A DNA stretch of 64,000 bases from contig JACDOX010000004.1 of NCBI GenBank assembly GCA_014549065.1, forward strand, positions 1,553,195 to 1,617,194, written 5' to 3'. Below, in pieces: positions 51,001 through 62,080 of the stretch. How positions within the stretch are numbered: the first letter of the stretch is position 1; each line of letters starts with the position of its first letter. The translations under genes and the position numbers were made by a program. The stretch comes from Cardinalis cardinalis (taxonomy: Eukaryota > Chordata > Aves > Passeriformes > Cardinalidae). Under the pieces are notes generated by a model. The model saw nothing but the letters and a program-made list of their open reading frames with translations, had not been told where the DNA came from and made no database searches.

Positions 51001-52283
51001 AGGTTTCCAGGAAGGTAGATTTTGTGGAGAGCTGGAAGAGTAAAAAATGCCTGTTTTTCTTNATTTTGCCTGTTTGCCCTGAATTTATACGCCAGAACAA
51101 TGAATAAATAAAAGCTGTTCATTGTCATCAGGGACCACCTCTCTATCCATGAAAAGAGAATTCTGGGATCAGACCACCTTTGTTTTGCTTATGAAGAGAA
51201 GGAGAAAACTTCTGTTGGTAGCTCACCATCTANAGAAGGATAATCTAACTGAAGTTGACAAGACTCCAAAGGGAAAATTGTCATTTTGGATCAGGGTTAG
51301 GCAATATGGACACTCATCATGAGAGAGAATTAGTTGAANTTTTTAAAATACAGCTTTGGCTTTTGTGTTTTACTTTCTTATGCACATGACATGAGGATGA
51401 GATGCTTATTTTCAGGGCTCCAGTTCTGGTTCCCTTTTCCTCCTTNGTATCATATAAAGGAAAAGGCCAAAGTGTTGGATGTGTGATTNCTAATAGCCTT
51501 TGATACCATGGCTAAAATTCTAACTTTGAGTTTTTAATCAAAAAAACCCCCACCTTTNACTCACAGAAAATGTGAGTCAAAATGTAGGCTGTAGAAGTAA
51601 AAAGGTACCCTGAGTTATAATTTAAGTCAGAGACCTGAATTAATATTCTAATGTGAACATGGAAGAAGACATTCTCTATTAGTGGAGATCCCAGCAAAAT
51701 GTGAAACACTGAAAAAGAATAATGTGTTTTCTTTTCTAAATTGTTAGGCACTCTAGGAGGTGCATTTCATGTCTGCAAGGTCTTTCCTAACCTCTTTAAG
51801 GGGGAAGTGCTGAAAGTAATGGGGAGATACACAATCTTTTCTGCATTGATGAGGAGGAACTAGAAAAAGTAGAAAATACTGTTGGTCTTTGTGACAATGC
51901 CTCTCTGATCTGAACTAACTCTGTCTTTACCCACCAGTTATCAAACCATAGCCTTAATACTTTCAGGAATACTCAGGAAGAGAAAATCCCGGGGAAAGAC
52001 TGTTTTCCTCATTTAACTTTTTTTGCCAGACATTTTCAGTTTGCAGTTTAATTTTATCACCATCCCTTTGGACAGTGTTCTCTAGAGAAACACATGAGAG
52101 ATTAAAGCTCCNCAGGGATATTTAGGATTAAGCCATAAATTCGGACTGGCTGGTGTATGTAAGTGTGCTCCTGAGCTCATTTTTTTCTTCTTTGTATTAT
52201 TTTAGTGAAGTTTTTAATGGATCCTTCACAGAAAAGAAAGAACATTTTCTTCTGGTTTTCTCCAACAAATTTTGCTGTGTGCT
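48016..52283. other. Unique DNA with the best exon candidate
   Basis: No complete gene. The stretch 48721-48820 keeps four CpG dinucleotides and a forkhead-type site (cataaacaaata) in an otherwise CpG-poor area. A minus-strand exon-like segment lies at 48884-48947 and a candidate coding first exon at 49611-49707. The remainder is AT-rich with short random open frames. Confidence 0.45.
49611..49707 (-). CDS. Candidate first coding exon (partial, unrecognised)
   Basis: On the minus strand an ATG at 49707-49705 in a strong start context (G at -3, G at +4: gcaATGG) opens 32 codons plus one base, ending at a consensus donor G|gtaagt (GT at 49610-49609). The peptide begins MASLDVGSECEGQTKRG and continues SFGSLMAWVHQNIGS. 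It is mixed and protein-like up to the donor. Beyond the donor the frame continues to 49324 but turns into leucine/isoleucine-rich translation typical of AT-rich intron. No signal peptide or known domain is visible. No acceptor is obvious just upstream, so it would be a first exon or an alternative N-terminus of a gene lying to the left. I cannot name it, and chance is not excluded. Confidence 0.3.
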
Positions 52284-52640
52284 TGTGGTGGTTTAACATC
52301 AGCTGCTTCAAATAAGCAACTCCACTTCTCCCTACTCCTTCTGGTAAAAAAGGGACTAGGTCAGAGACTATGGATTGAGATAATGATTTCCTGAAGGCAA
52401 AAAGCAATGGAATAAGAAATGCACAGTACCAGCAATGGCATTAATAAGGAAAGTATACAAAAAGGGAAGGTGTTTTACCCAGAAAAAGGTGTTCACCACC
52501 TCAGCTTAGGTGACACCTTGACAATGAGGTGAGTGATATGGAAGAGTGACTTAGCCATGCTCGTATGGTGCTAAAGTCCATCCACTCTGCACAACAGGAC
52601 AGTGCCTTCCCCTGATTGTAACATCAACAACTTCTCATAA
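52284..52640 (-). mobile_element. Decayed LTR fragment of an avian endogenous retrovirus
   Basis: The left boundary tgtggtggtttaacatcagc followed by aagcaactccacttctccc matches, in reverse, the U5 end of an avian LTR family I recognise. The phrase tatggattgagataatg (52369-52385) is its conserved U5 motif, shared in reverse with the LTR at 17207-18223. A-rich sequence follows, as expected before the polyadenylation region. Similarity fades after about 52510, so the right boundary is only an estimate. No retroviral genes are present. The copy is old and truncated. Confidence 0.5.
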
Positions 52641-54330
52641 TCAGGTACCCACAATTGCTAGTTTAATTTCAGGTTGAAAAGTCTCTGTGATGTGCTAATG
52701 TAAGTCAGATTTACTACATGCTAATGTAGCAAATGAAAACTTAAACTGAACAATATAGGATGAAAAATGTCAGGTCATACTGACNATTTATTGATTGTAA
52801 ATTATAATGACAAACAATTTTTTGTATTTGTTTGTCTTGGGGTGGCTTCATGGTCTGGTATCCCCTATTNCCTACTTTTTGCCAGATGTAAGTCCTGTGC
52901 CTTTAAGCCTTTATTCTAAGCCCTACTTTTTTTTTTTTCTGCTCAGATAACATTATCAAAGAATTTGAAATAAAGCTAAATAAAAGTTGCTTTCATAGAA
53001 TGAACAGAAATAAGCATAATGAATTAGTTTCTTTTATAATTTGAGAAATTTTAAAAATAGATTATTTTATGAATTCAACACTCAGTTACAATAATCTGCT
53101 ATTAACCTTTTGTGCAAAAATTTCAACTGAGACTTTTTACACACACTAAACCCAAAANCATATGTTGACAATGGGTGCTAATGTTATTGAATCTGTCAAA
53201 TTCTTGGACACTTCTGTTCTTTCCCAGGGCTGAGTANGCTGTTTCTATGACTGATGTTATATTTGGTGCCCTAGTGACAGGAGGAAAGTATAGGAAAATA
53301 ATGTCATAAACTTTAAAGATATATTCCGTGTCTTAGGGGAATTGTCACTGCCTGTCAAAAATTATAATTTAGTTTTGACAAGTTGTTCACAGTTTACTCT
53401 ATGTGACAAATTGACAGGGAAAAATATATTTTATTTTCTNTTAATACTGTTGTGTTTGGATTACTTTTGTTGTTATTGCTGTTTGTTTGTATAGAAATTA
53501 TTACTTTTTATAACCAGATTTCAAAATTTTCAAAAGGACATCTCTGCTGATATCTTCCAAACATTTTTACTACTGGATAATTTAGGCTGGAATGCATTTT
53601 TTAGAAGTTATATATGCCAATGAGTTCTTCAAAGCAGAGATAGATCTAGATCAGGTTGCTAAGTAAGTTTTGAAATTCTTCAAGGATGAAGNTTCCACAC
53701 CTGCTCTGAATCCACAGCCAGATCTAATGCTTCAGCACACTCAGTATAACTTGGTTTATAATCTTCCTTCATCAGCCATGAATAGGTTAATTTCTTTTTT
53801 TTTTNCCCTTACATTAGTCAGCTTTCTTAATTTTTTATTTCTGTGCATTTTCCAGATCAGATAATTTACCTTATTGGGTCTTAACCAGTCAAGACCATCC
53901 TGTGAGACACAGATAGAGTGCACAGAAAAATTAATATTACCAAAGGTGTTTGCATTTTAAAGTTGGAGATAGTAAGGTCTGCAGAATCCTAAGAGAAACA
54001 ATAATACCATAAACTACTATAAACTAAATCTGTCTTTTATGTTACAAACTTTGAAAAATATTCTATTTTTGGAAATTTTCTTTTAAAATACCCTGATAAT
54101 CTTAATAAAGAGCTGAGGAGATCTAAGACTCCTTACTTACCAACTTGCATAGGAGAATNAAAAAATAGCATAATGGGAATACANCATAGCAAAGCACCAT
54201 CTGCATAAATTACTGAAAGAAAGAAATGGCANTATTAAAGGACATTTGGAACTTAAAGGGATTATTATTTGTCACTCCTTTATTTTTTTAGAAGTAGTCG
54301 ATTTTCTTTTTTATTTCCTGAGGTTTTTCT
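52641..54330. other. Unique AT-rich DNA, no gene seen
   Basis: No gene or mobile element recognised. T runs occur at about 52928-52939 and 53796-53804. Open frames are short and random-looking. Confidence 0.5.
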
Positions 54331-54897
54331 TAGAATCACAGAATCATAGAATANNCTGAGTTNGTATCAGGATCATTAGGTCCAACTCCTGGCCCTATGC
54401 AGNACACTGCAAAAATCACACCTGNGAGTTGTCCAAACACTTCTTGAACTCTGTCAGGCTTGGTGCTCTGACCACTTCCCTGTGGAGCTGTTCCAGTGCC
54501 CCACCACCCTCAGTGAAAAGCATTTCCTGCTATTCAACCAGAGGTGAGGGTGCCCCAGTGCAGAGCAGAGCAGAGCAGAGCAGGACAATCCCCTCCATCC
54601 CCTCCCCTGCCTGGCTGACAATGCTGTGCCTTATAAACCCCCAACTAGACTGGCTCTTCTGGCTTCCAGAGCACTGCTGACTCATGCCCCAGATGCAGAA
54701 ACCAGCATTTGCCCTTGGTAAATCTCATGTGGTTGGCAACCGCCCGTCTCTCTAATTCGCCAAGGTCCCTCTGCAGGGTATCTCTGTCCTGCAAAATTTT
54801 TGTTGGAACAAATTTAGTATTTCTTTGAGTCCTGCATCCAAGTAATTAATGAAATTGTTGAAGAGAACTGGGCCAAGGATGGAGCCCTGCACAACCC
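54331..54897 (-). mobile_element. CR1 LINE, 3' part (left of LTR insertion)
   Basis: Minus-strand CR1 starting at its 3' terminus (tagaatcacagaatcataga), then taggtccaactcctggccct, caaacacttcttgaactctg, ctctgaccacttccctgtgg and tccagtgccccaccaccctc. It continues into the antisense of ORF2 (aagaactggg-type sequence near 54864 and aaggatggagccctgcacaa at 54875). A CAGAG pentamer expansion sits inside (54561-54583). The element continues at 55316 after an LTR insertion. The 83-residue + strand frame over it is a shadow. Subfamily wording matches the fragments at 32131 and 35470. Confidence 0.88.
54561..54583. repeat. (CAGAG)n short tandem repeat inside CR1
   Basis: Four and a half perfect CAGAG units within the CR1 segment. 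The parent sequence has a single cagagcagag-like phrase at this place, so the array probably expanded after insertion. Confidence 0.85.
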
Positions 54898-55314
54898 TGG
54901 NGCNGGGTTCACAGGANTTCTTGGATTGNGGAAGAGACGAGGATTTGACTCCATGTTTCAGAAGGCTTGATTTATTATTTTAAGATNTATATTATATATT
55001 TTATATATTTTAAGATATATATTATATATTATTAAAACTTTACTAAAAGAATAGNAGAAAGGATTTCATCAGAAGGCTAGCTAAGAATAGAACAGGAAAG
55101 AATGATAACAAAGGTTTGTGGCTCAGCTCTCTGAGCCAGCTGGGCTGTGATTGGCCNTTAATTACAAACAAACCAACATGGGCCAATCACTGATCTACCT
55201 GTTGCATTCCACAGCAGCAGATAACCATTGTTTACACTTTGTTCCTGAGGCCTCTCAGCTTCTTAGGAGGAAAAATCCTAAAGAAAGGATTTTTCATAAA
55301 AGNTGNCTGCGACA
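54898..55314 (-). mobile_element. Solo LTR of a songbird-type endogenous retrovirus, inside CR1
   Basis: A 417-bp unit that, read on the minus strand, begins TGTCGCA and ends CA. It matches an LTR I know as abundant in passerine genomes: gaaaaatccttt-type start, gaggcctcaggaacaaagtg, caatggttatctgctgctgt, ggaatgcaacaggtagatca, a CCAAT-like gattggccc, an AT-rich centre with a duplicated segment, and aatcaagccttctgaaacat near the 3' end. A polyadenylation signal AATAAA lies at 54976-54971. Flanks are caaccc (54892-54897) and, one base away, cagccc (55316-55321), a near-match target duplication. CR1 sequence resumes on both sides, so the LTR inserted into the CR1. No retroviral genes remain, which points to LTR-LTR recombination. 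Confidence 0.85.
54971..54976 (-). promoter_or_regulatory. LTR polyadenylation signal AATAAA
   Basis: AATAAA on the minus strand about 75 bases before the 3' end of the 54898-55314 LTR, just after the AT-rich block. Its position fits the R region of a short LTR and supports the minus orientation. Confidence 0.55.
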
Positions 55315-55315
55315 T

Positions 55316-55422
55316 CAGCCCAGTGGTGGTTATGTTGCCAGCTTGATGTTGCTCCATTTGCTTCAACATTTTTCACCCAACCTGTGAGCCAGTTGCTCAC
55401 CCACCATGCAACATGGTTAATC
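55316..55422 (-). mobile_element. CR1 LINE, continuation right of LTR insertion
   Basis: After the LTR, CR1 antisense resumes: gttgccagcttgatgttgct, ccatttgcttcaaca, ttcacccaacctgtgagcca and gttgctcacccaccatgcaa. It joins in register with the piece ending at 54897, so the two parts were one element. Similarity ends near 55422. Confidence 0.75.
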
Positions 55423-58400
55423 ATCTGTTTTGNTTTGTTTCAGGCATTAGTCTCTGACTTGATTCAGAGTAGATTCAAGTTCACTTTTGGGTCACTTAAA
55501 ATTACAATTTGCAAATGAGTTGTGAATGCCTGGAGTGTATTTGTATGTATGTGAGAGAGAAAGTATATGCANAGTTCTGTGCAGTGACAGACATACTTAC
55601 AAGGAGCATCATAATCCTAGTAGCTGGAACAATTTGTTGTCATGGATTTCTTGCCGTGAAAAAGAGGCTTTGGATATCTTTTCAGCATTGTGCTATTCTG
55701 ACATCTCAGACAGAACTTGAAAACAACATCACAAACATTTCTAGTACTCTGGTGAAAATCTATAAGANTTTGGGAAGCCTGGAGGCCTTCCTATCACTAC
55801 TGATTTTATGTGAAAGGCACAGAGTTTTTTCCTTGCTTTCTTGTTTCTTTACCAGAAGCTGTAGTNGCATTTTCTGTAATGAAGCTTTTACAGTATTTGA
55901 TTTGAATATTCATAGTTATAAGCATTCTTCCCTTTCATAAAAATATCTTGTCTCCTAAAAAAAGAAAATATCTTCAGATACCACACTCTAAAGTTCTCAA
56001 ACCTTATTGACTAACATCTCTACTCTGGACAGAAACAGTTATTNGTTTACTGTGGGGATGCTATTACTTTGGGGATACCACTCTAGGGGAAAACTTGCCA
56101 TGAGTATAAATTTATTTTACTAAGAAAAAAAAAGGTACTTACTCAGTAATCTCTTCTTGCAATAATTNTATTTGTCAATAATGAATTAAATACAGAAAAA
56201 GAATGACAGACAAAATTTTGGTCATATGTATGAATAGTCCTGACCTGCTGCAAATCATAGAATTAAAATATTCTCCAGCGATTATTGCCACCTACAAGAC
56301 ACAGAGGAAGAACCAGAACTGAGCAGAGACATCAGCAATAATATGGTAGCCTACTTTCCCTTACATACATATAAATATCTAAAGGAAAAGGGGCAAGACT
56401 GTGATAAACAATGTCNTCAGACCCAGAGCAGGTGGTTAGTTCAAGAGTGGGACTGAATCAATGAATTTTTCCAGCAGCTTCTTGAAAGTTTAACTGACTC
56501 AANTGCAGAACAGCACCTTAAGGCAATACCTAACCAATTGCCACTAGATCCAGGTTAGTTTGAGGTTTCAAGAATATTTTAGCGTTTACTGTTCTTGGTG
56601 AATGTTGAAGAAAAGTATATTTTATCANAACAGTTTAAAGGTGGATTTTTGTGGCCAATACTACACAGGCATTATGACCAAATCTGAAGTTAGGCTTAAT
56701 TAAGGAAAAGGAGCAAAGTAATTGTAAACATGGACAGTAGCAGTGATAACAGTAGTAATTAATAGACAGTAGTTTTTCAGACAATCACTGCTACTAAGGG
56801 TGACAGTTTATGTTTAGGACACANGCACACATCATCTTTATTCACAGTACTGAAATAAACATGCCCAGAAAATGAGGAAGAGAATGAACCATCACTAATA
56901 AGAAATTCCTTAGATTTGATAGCACAGGCAGCAGGCCTTTTTTCTATGCTTTTTTGGTCACTCCAGCCACAACTTGGACTGGGATGGCAAAGCTCCTTGG
57001 CCTGGACTGAAACCCATCCATGGACCATTCTTGCAATTTAACAGTGGAGCGAGCTGTTTCTCAGCACCCAGGGTTTTGCTCCACCACTGTTAGGCTTACT
57101 AGCNTATTTGAACTACAGGCATTTTTTCAGATGGTGTAACTTCTTTTTTCCCCACAGCAGCTTAGCAGATGGTGTATTAGAAGAGGAGAGTTTCTCACTG
57201 CCTATGTTGCTTTAAATCACCCATTTGCATTGAATTTATTGAGTCTGAGGACATTCAGTATGGTAACACTATTTGGACAGAGTTCCAAGTTCTCCATTCA
57301 TTTATTTCTAACTGTTCTCTCTTTCTATTCCCACTCCTTTTGAAACTGACATTGTCTTCAAAGGCACATTGGGGACATCTGGATTGCATTCTGGTCAGTC
57401 TGTAGGCTCTAGGATGATGGTCTTATACAAAAAAAAAAAAAAAGTAATCCCAACACAATATAATCCACTTAATTTTATTTACAGTACGCAAATGAAGTAT
57501 ATGGAAAAGGTGTGCCCAGTTCAGGGGGAAACACTCACTCAGAAAGACACAAAATGAGACAAATGCAGGCATTGGGTGATCTACTGGCCATGCCAGAAGG
57601 TCCTGTCNGGGTGGTGTCACTGGGCACCACTGCACAATTGCAATACAGTTTGTGCAGCATGACTTAGGCTGCAGGAAGCCTTTGGTTTTGCCCTACCACA
57701 TCTTCTGGGGTTCAAACCATACTCCTGCTGAAAGNCTCTGGGTTTGCCAAGCCATGTCTTCCTTGGAAACTGCCACCACCCTGGGACCCCATTGTGGTCC
57801 AGAGGGACTTGGTGGGCTGGGTGAGCCNGCATTTTTCTTGACTAGTACATTCAAAACATATTTCTGCTGCTCTTTGCTGACTCATTCCAGTCTTATCCAG
57901 TTTTTATTTATATGTGCTGTAAGCTACCAAAATTTACCTTAGACTGAACAGCAACACTAGGAGTCACTATCTGCTAATGTCTACAAACCCCATTTTACTT
58001 CCTTTATANTTTACAGAGAAAAGTGCATAATTTTTCTGCCTCTCCTAATTGCACACTAAAATGAGATTGGTATTATTGTGAAAGTGCATTAAAAAAAAGC
58101 TNGTAAAAACAGCTCAGCCACAGGTGTCTATGCTCCAGATGTCTACATGGGATGAGGATATCCCTCAAGAGCCTCTTCAGGAGTCATNTGCAGTCCACAA
58201 CATTTGNTGAGTGATGCATTATATACACAATATATCAAGAAATGACCTGGCAGTCATTCATTGCTTGTTATTCTGAGACATTGTCCTTCTGAAATCTCTA
58301 TTTAGAAAGTCCATGTAATTGATTTTTCCAGCTGCCTTTTTCTACCTTTTCTCCTTTAGCTGTCTCAAAATTAAAGCTGAAAGATTCACATTTGTGCAAA

Positions 58401-59056
58401 GATTTTGGATATTAGAAATTTGTGCCTTATGCAACTAGATACTTAAAATTTGAATTTATACTTTTAATTTCTCTCATATCAGGCATTATTCCACAAGAGA
58501 AAAATAAAAAAGAGGAGAAAGGAGTCACACTATGACTTTTGCATGTTCAGCTTTATAGTTAAAGAGGAAGGAAANAAAAGGGAAGAGTCAATATATTTAC
58601 TTTAAAACATTTTTTTTTCCTGTAGCTGCCATACAAGATAAAAACCACAGAAGACTCTGGATTTAATTCTTATATTTGGAGAGAAATAACTTCCCTCTGT
58701 GGATTAATTTACTTGAATGACAATATGCAGAAACTCCATTTTCATGAAGTTGGGGTTTGTACATTTTCTGTGTATTTTAATGCTCAGCTCTTGTTCTGCA
58801 TCATTAAAATAAATAAAAAACAAAGCTGAGAATTCAATTTGGAGTTTGTTTCACATTTTAAAACAAATGACTGAGTTTGTCCTTGCATTANAATTAATTA
58901 AGCGTGTCTCTATTTTTGTGAAGCATGTTCAAGGGAATAGTAACATCTAGACATTTCAAATGAAAACAGTTCATAAAAAGATCAATAGCATGACTTTCTA
59001 ATTAAGAAATTCTTGCTATTATTCAAGTNCTCACTATAATCAGTTTAACTCATTTA

Positions 59057-59068
59057 CCAGCAGGGGGC
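59057..59068 (+). promoter_or_regulatory. CTCF-like core motif
   Basis: The sequence ccagcagggggc fits the vertebrate CTCF core consensus CCASYAGRKGGC at every position. It stands alone in AT-rich DNA with no repeat around it. Occupancy cannot be judged from sequence alone. Confidence 0.4.
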
Positions 59069-61086
59069 TCACGATTAAAAATTTGGAGGGTTTGAAATGC
59101 AAAAGCAAACTGCTGTCTCCTTGTTAAAAAATATATATTGCTAAGTTGCCTGACATTTTAGTGCAGTAAACTATCAAAAGACATCCAGCAACACTGCTGT
59201 TACACCAAAGGCTGCTAAAATGAATTGCTAGATCTCCCTCTAGGAGCCTCACTGATTACAGATATTAGATGATTTTAAGCTTAAATATAGACTTAACAGA
59301 TTTAACATGTAACAGATAAAACAGCATGAGAGATGCTACAAGCACCAGGCTGTTTATAGTCCATCTCTGTAGGTACACTACTCATATGGTGTTGAATCTC
59401 TAGCACCCACTGCCTAAGGTTTCACAGGGCATGGGCCATTTTCCAGTCAACTACGAAACCAGAAGGTGTTCAGCTACTGCAGGATAAAAAAATTCTGGGA
59501 TGATGGTAAAATTTGTATGACATTGTTATGGGAAAGAGCTGCTTCTNGAGTTTTTAGTGCAGATGAGTCTTTTTCATGGACTGTGAATGGAAAGCTTCCA
59601 AATTCTTTGGATCTGCCTTGGTAAAACATAATTTAGTGCTGCTATGCTGGCAACCTAGTAATTAGCATCACACACAGAGTGAGGCTATTTGTCTCCCTGT
59701 GATAAATATAGTGTACACAAACAGAGGATACTCACATGAACATAAATATATGTTGACAGCCCTATAATAAAGATGAATTACATTTAGCAAGTCCAGCGGC
59801 ATGCTAAGTTTTTCTGATCAACTTACAGCAGTGACATATAAAGTAAATTGGTAAGCATCTGTGATTAAAATGGAAATGAAAGAAGATATATGGGAGAAAG
59901 TTAGGAAGCATTAAAATAATTTTATTTCAAATATTTATTAACATGAAAGGGAAATAACAGTCNTTTTCAGATTGTTCTAAATTTGTGACAGGTTTTCATG
60001 TTCAAATCATGCCAGTATTTGTTTGGATTGTGGACTGGACCAAGGATGAGCTCAGACTCAGTCAAAATTTTCTTCTAGCAATTGCCTTTGTATGCNTGAG
60101 GAGTGGAAAACACTTGTGGATATTAAAATATAATTATTTACATATGTTTATGACTTTCTGAATTTTTCCAATGGCTCTTTAATAAAAGTAAAGGTAATGA
60201 AAGAGTGAATTTAGAAGCCACAATGGGTCATGGAAATATTTCATACACACAGTATGGCAGCAGTCAGAAACCTCAAATAAGATTTAGAATCCATCTTTGT
60301 GGAATGAATTTGTTTCTTTTTTTAATCTTGCAATAGAGAAGAGGGAGAAGATTTCAATTTTTCTGTCATAGCCAAAGTACATTTCCAGCATGCAATTTAA
60401 GGCAAACCTAAGTCTTTGCTGTTTATACTGTTCTTCTTCACATTAAATATTTAGGTTTTCTTTAAAGCATCAAGGAAAAACTTAGGTCTGTAGTTCAGTT
60501 GTCTAGATCTGTACCTATCTTCCAAACCTTACTACAAGGTCTATTAAATATTTAGTAAATGTGGAGCAGAGTCCCTAGGAGAGACTGACAACATATTTTC
60601 TCAAAGAACTTTATAGGATTGTAGAGTATTCTCGCTGTGTATCTTGGCTGTGATCCCTGAAGAAAAGCAAAGGAATGTTGTCATGGACTTTGGATGAGTC
60701 ATTAGGTTATAGGGTATGAGGACGCAGTCAGAGACTGTGCTATGGGATTGCATCTCCCCGCTCACGGGTTCTGCCTCAGAGCTGGAGCGGCTGTTCTTAC
60801 AAATCTCTCCTAAGCAGAACATTCCAAAATAGGAAAACAATTCCTTCATCCCCATACATACCACTGCTTTAGGAGGACTTTCCATTACAAGGGCATTTTT
60901 TTCCCCAAATGATGATAGATTAAACATACAGAAATTAATATCACATCATTAAACAAGAATCCTGTATCTAATTTCCAGATTTAAGTATTTNATTAGTTTG
61001 TCTTGATAAGAAAAACAAAGATTTCTGCCTGGAAAAATTCTTCCCAGAACAAAGATTCAGACAATTTTAACATGTTTTACATTACA

Positions 61087-61112
61087 AAATAAATAATAAA
61101 TAAATAAATAAA
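61087..61112. repeat. (TAAA)n microsatellite
   Basis: A short run of AAATAAATAATAAATAAATA type. It is simple sequence of no evident function. Confidence 0.85.
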
Positions 61113-62080
61113 ACAATTCTATTTCTTCTGATAAATATTGCAATAAATACCTCTCAAGGTGAGTTAGAAAGAACAATATGAATGCAATTTAAAAAAATAA
61201 TCTAGAAACTTTGACATTCATTTCAATGCCATTATAAAATAAAATTCATATATTTCAAAATCTCTAAAAATAGTAGCATAATGAAAGCATGAGGGACTGC
61301 AGTTCCTGCTTGGACAATAGTCCAACAGTCCAGCTGTATGGGCTCTCATGATTCAGGTTTTTTTTCTCACAGCCAGAGCAGAAACTTAAATNATTTTCTC
61401 GTCCAAGGATGATTTGTATGTGCAGCAATCCATGTTGCCTACAGTGGACATGGCATTCAGGAACTTCATATCACANGAAAGTTCAGAGTTCAGGGTTTCC
61501 ACATAGAAATGTGTTTGAAATGGAAAAAAGAATNTAAGAATACTCTATACTACTCACCATCAAGGATAATGTTTTCCTTTCTTTTACATTTTAGTTTCTT
61601 TGATATTTTTAGCTACTGTAATCGACGTACACTAGGTCTTAATACTTTCTTTGTTAAGCCATAGAAATAGATGTCTTGAACCTTCTCAACTGCATTTAGT
61701 CTTTTATATTTTTTNGCCCTGATTTTCTTTGTACATTTGTGTTTCAATTTGTCAATAGCCATATTTAAGAGTATACACACAATTACCTCTCTAAGTTAAG
61801 AAAAATAGGTTTCCACATGCTAAAAGCACAAGTAAAATTATTTTGTATTCTCACTATGGTAANATTTTTTTAGCAAAACCCAGCTATTTTCTATCACAGC
61901 CATAATGGATGCTATCATTGAGTGTTGTCTTTAGCAGTTCCTAGATATTTTCAGAATCATTATGTTCCATTGTTTTCTTCCTCAGATGTGCAGCTGGCTG
62001 TATTAAAACATAGTTTGTACAAACATGTTTATTAAGTAGTCTATATTTCTATAAATAACTGCCTTATTGAATATTTTTTT

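Larger units (their letters stand above)
55423..62080. other. Unique AT-rich DNA with possible regulatory sites
   Basis: No gene confirmed. It holds an A15 run (57429-57443), a GC-richer block of unknown origin (57560-57835), a CTCF-like site (59057-59068), a CpG-retaining stretch with an open minus frame (60721-60800) and a TAAA-type microsatellite (61087-61112). Open frames 55509-55940 (+) and 60601-60927 (-) exceed 100 codons but match no family I know. Confidence 0.45.
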
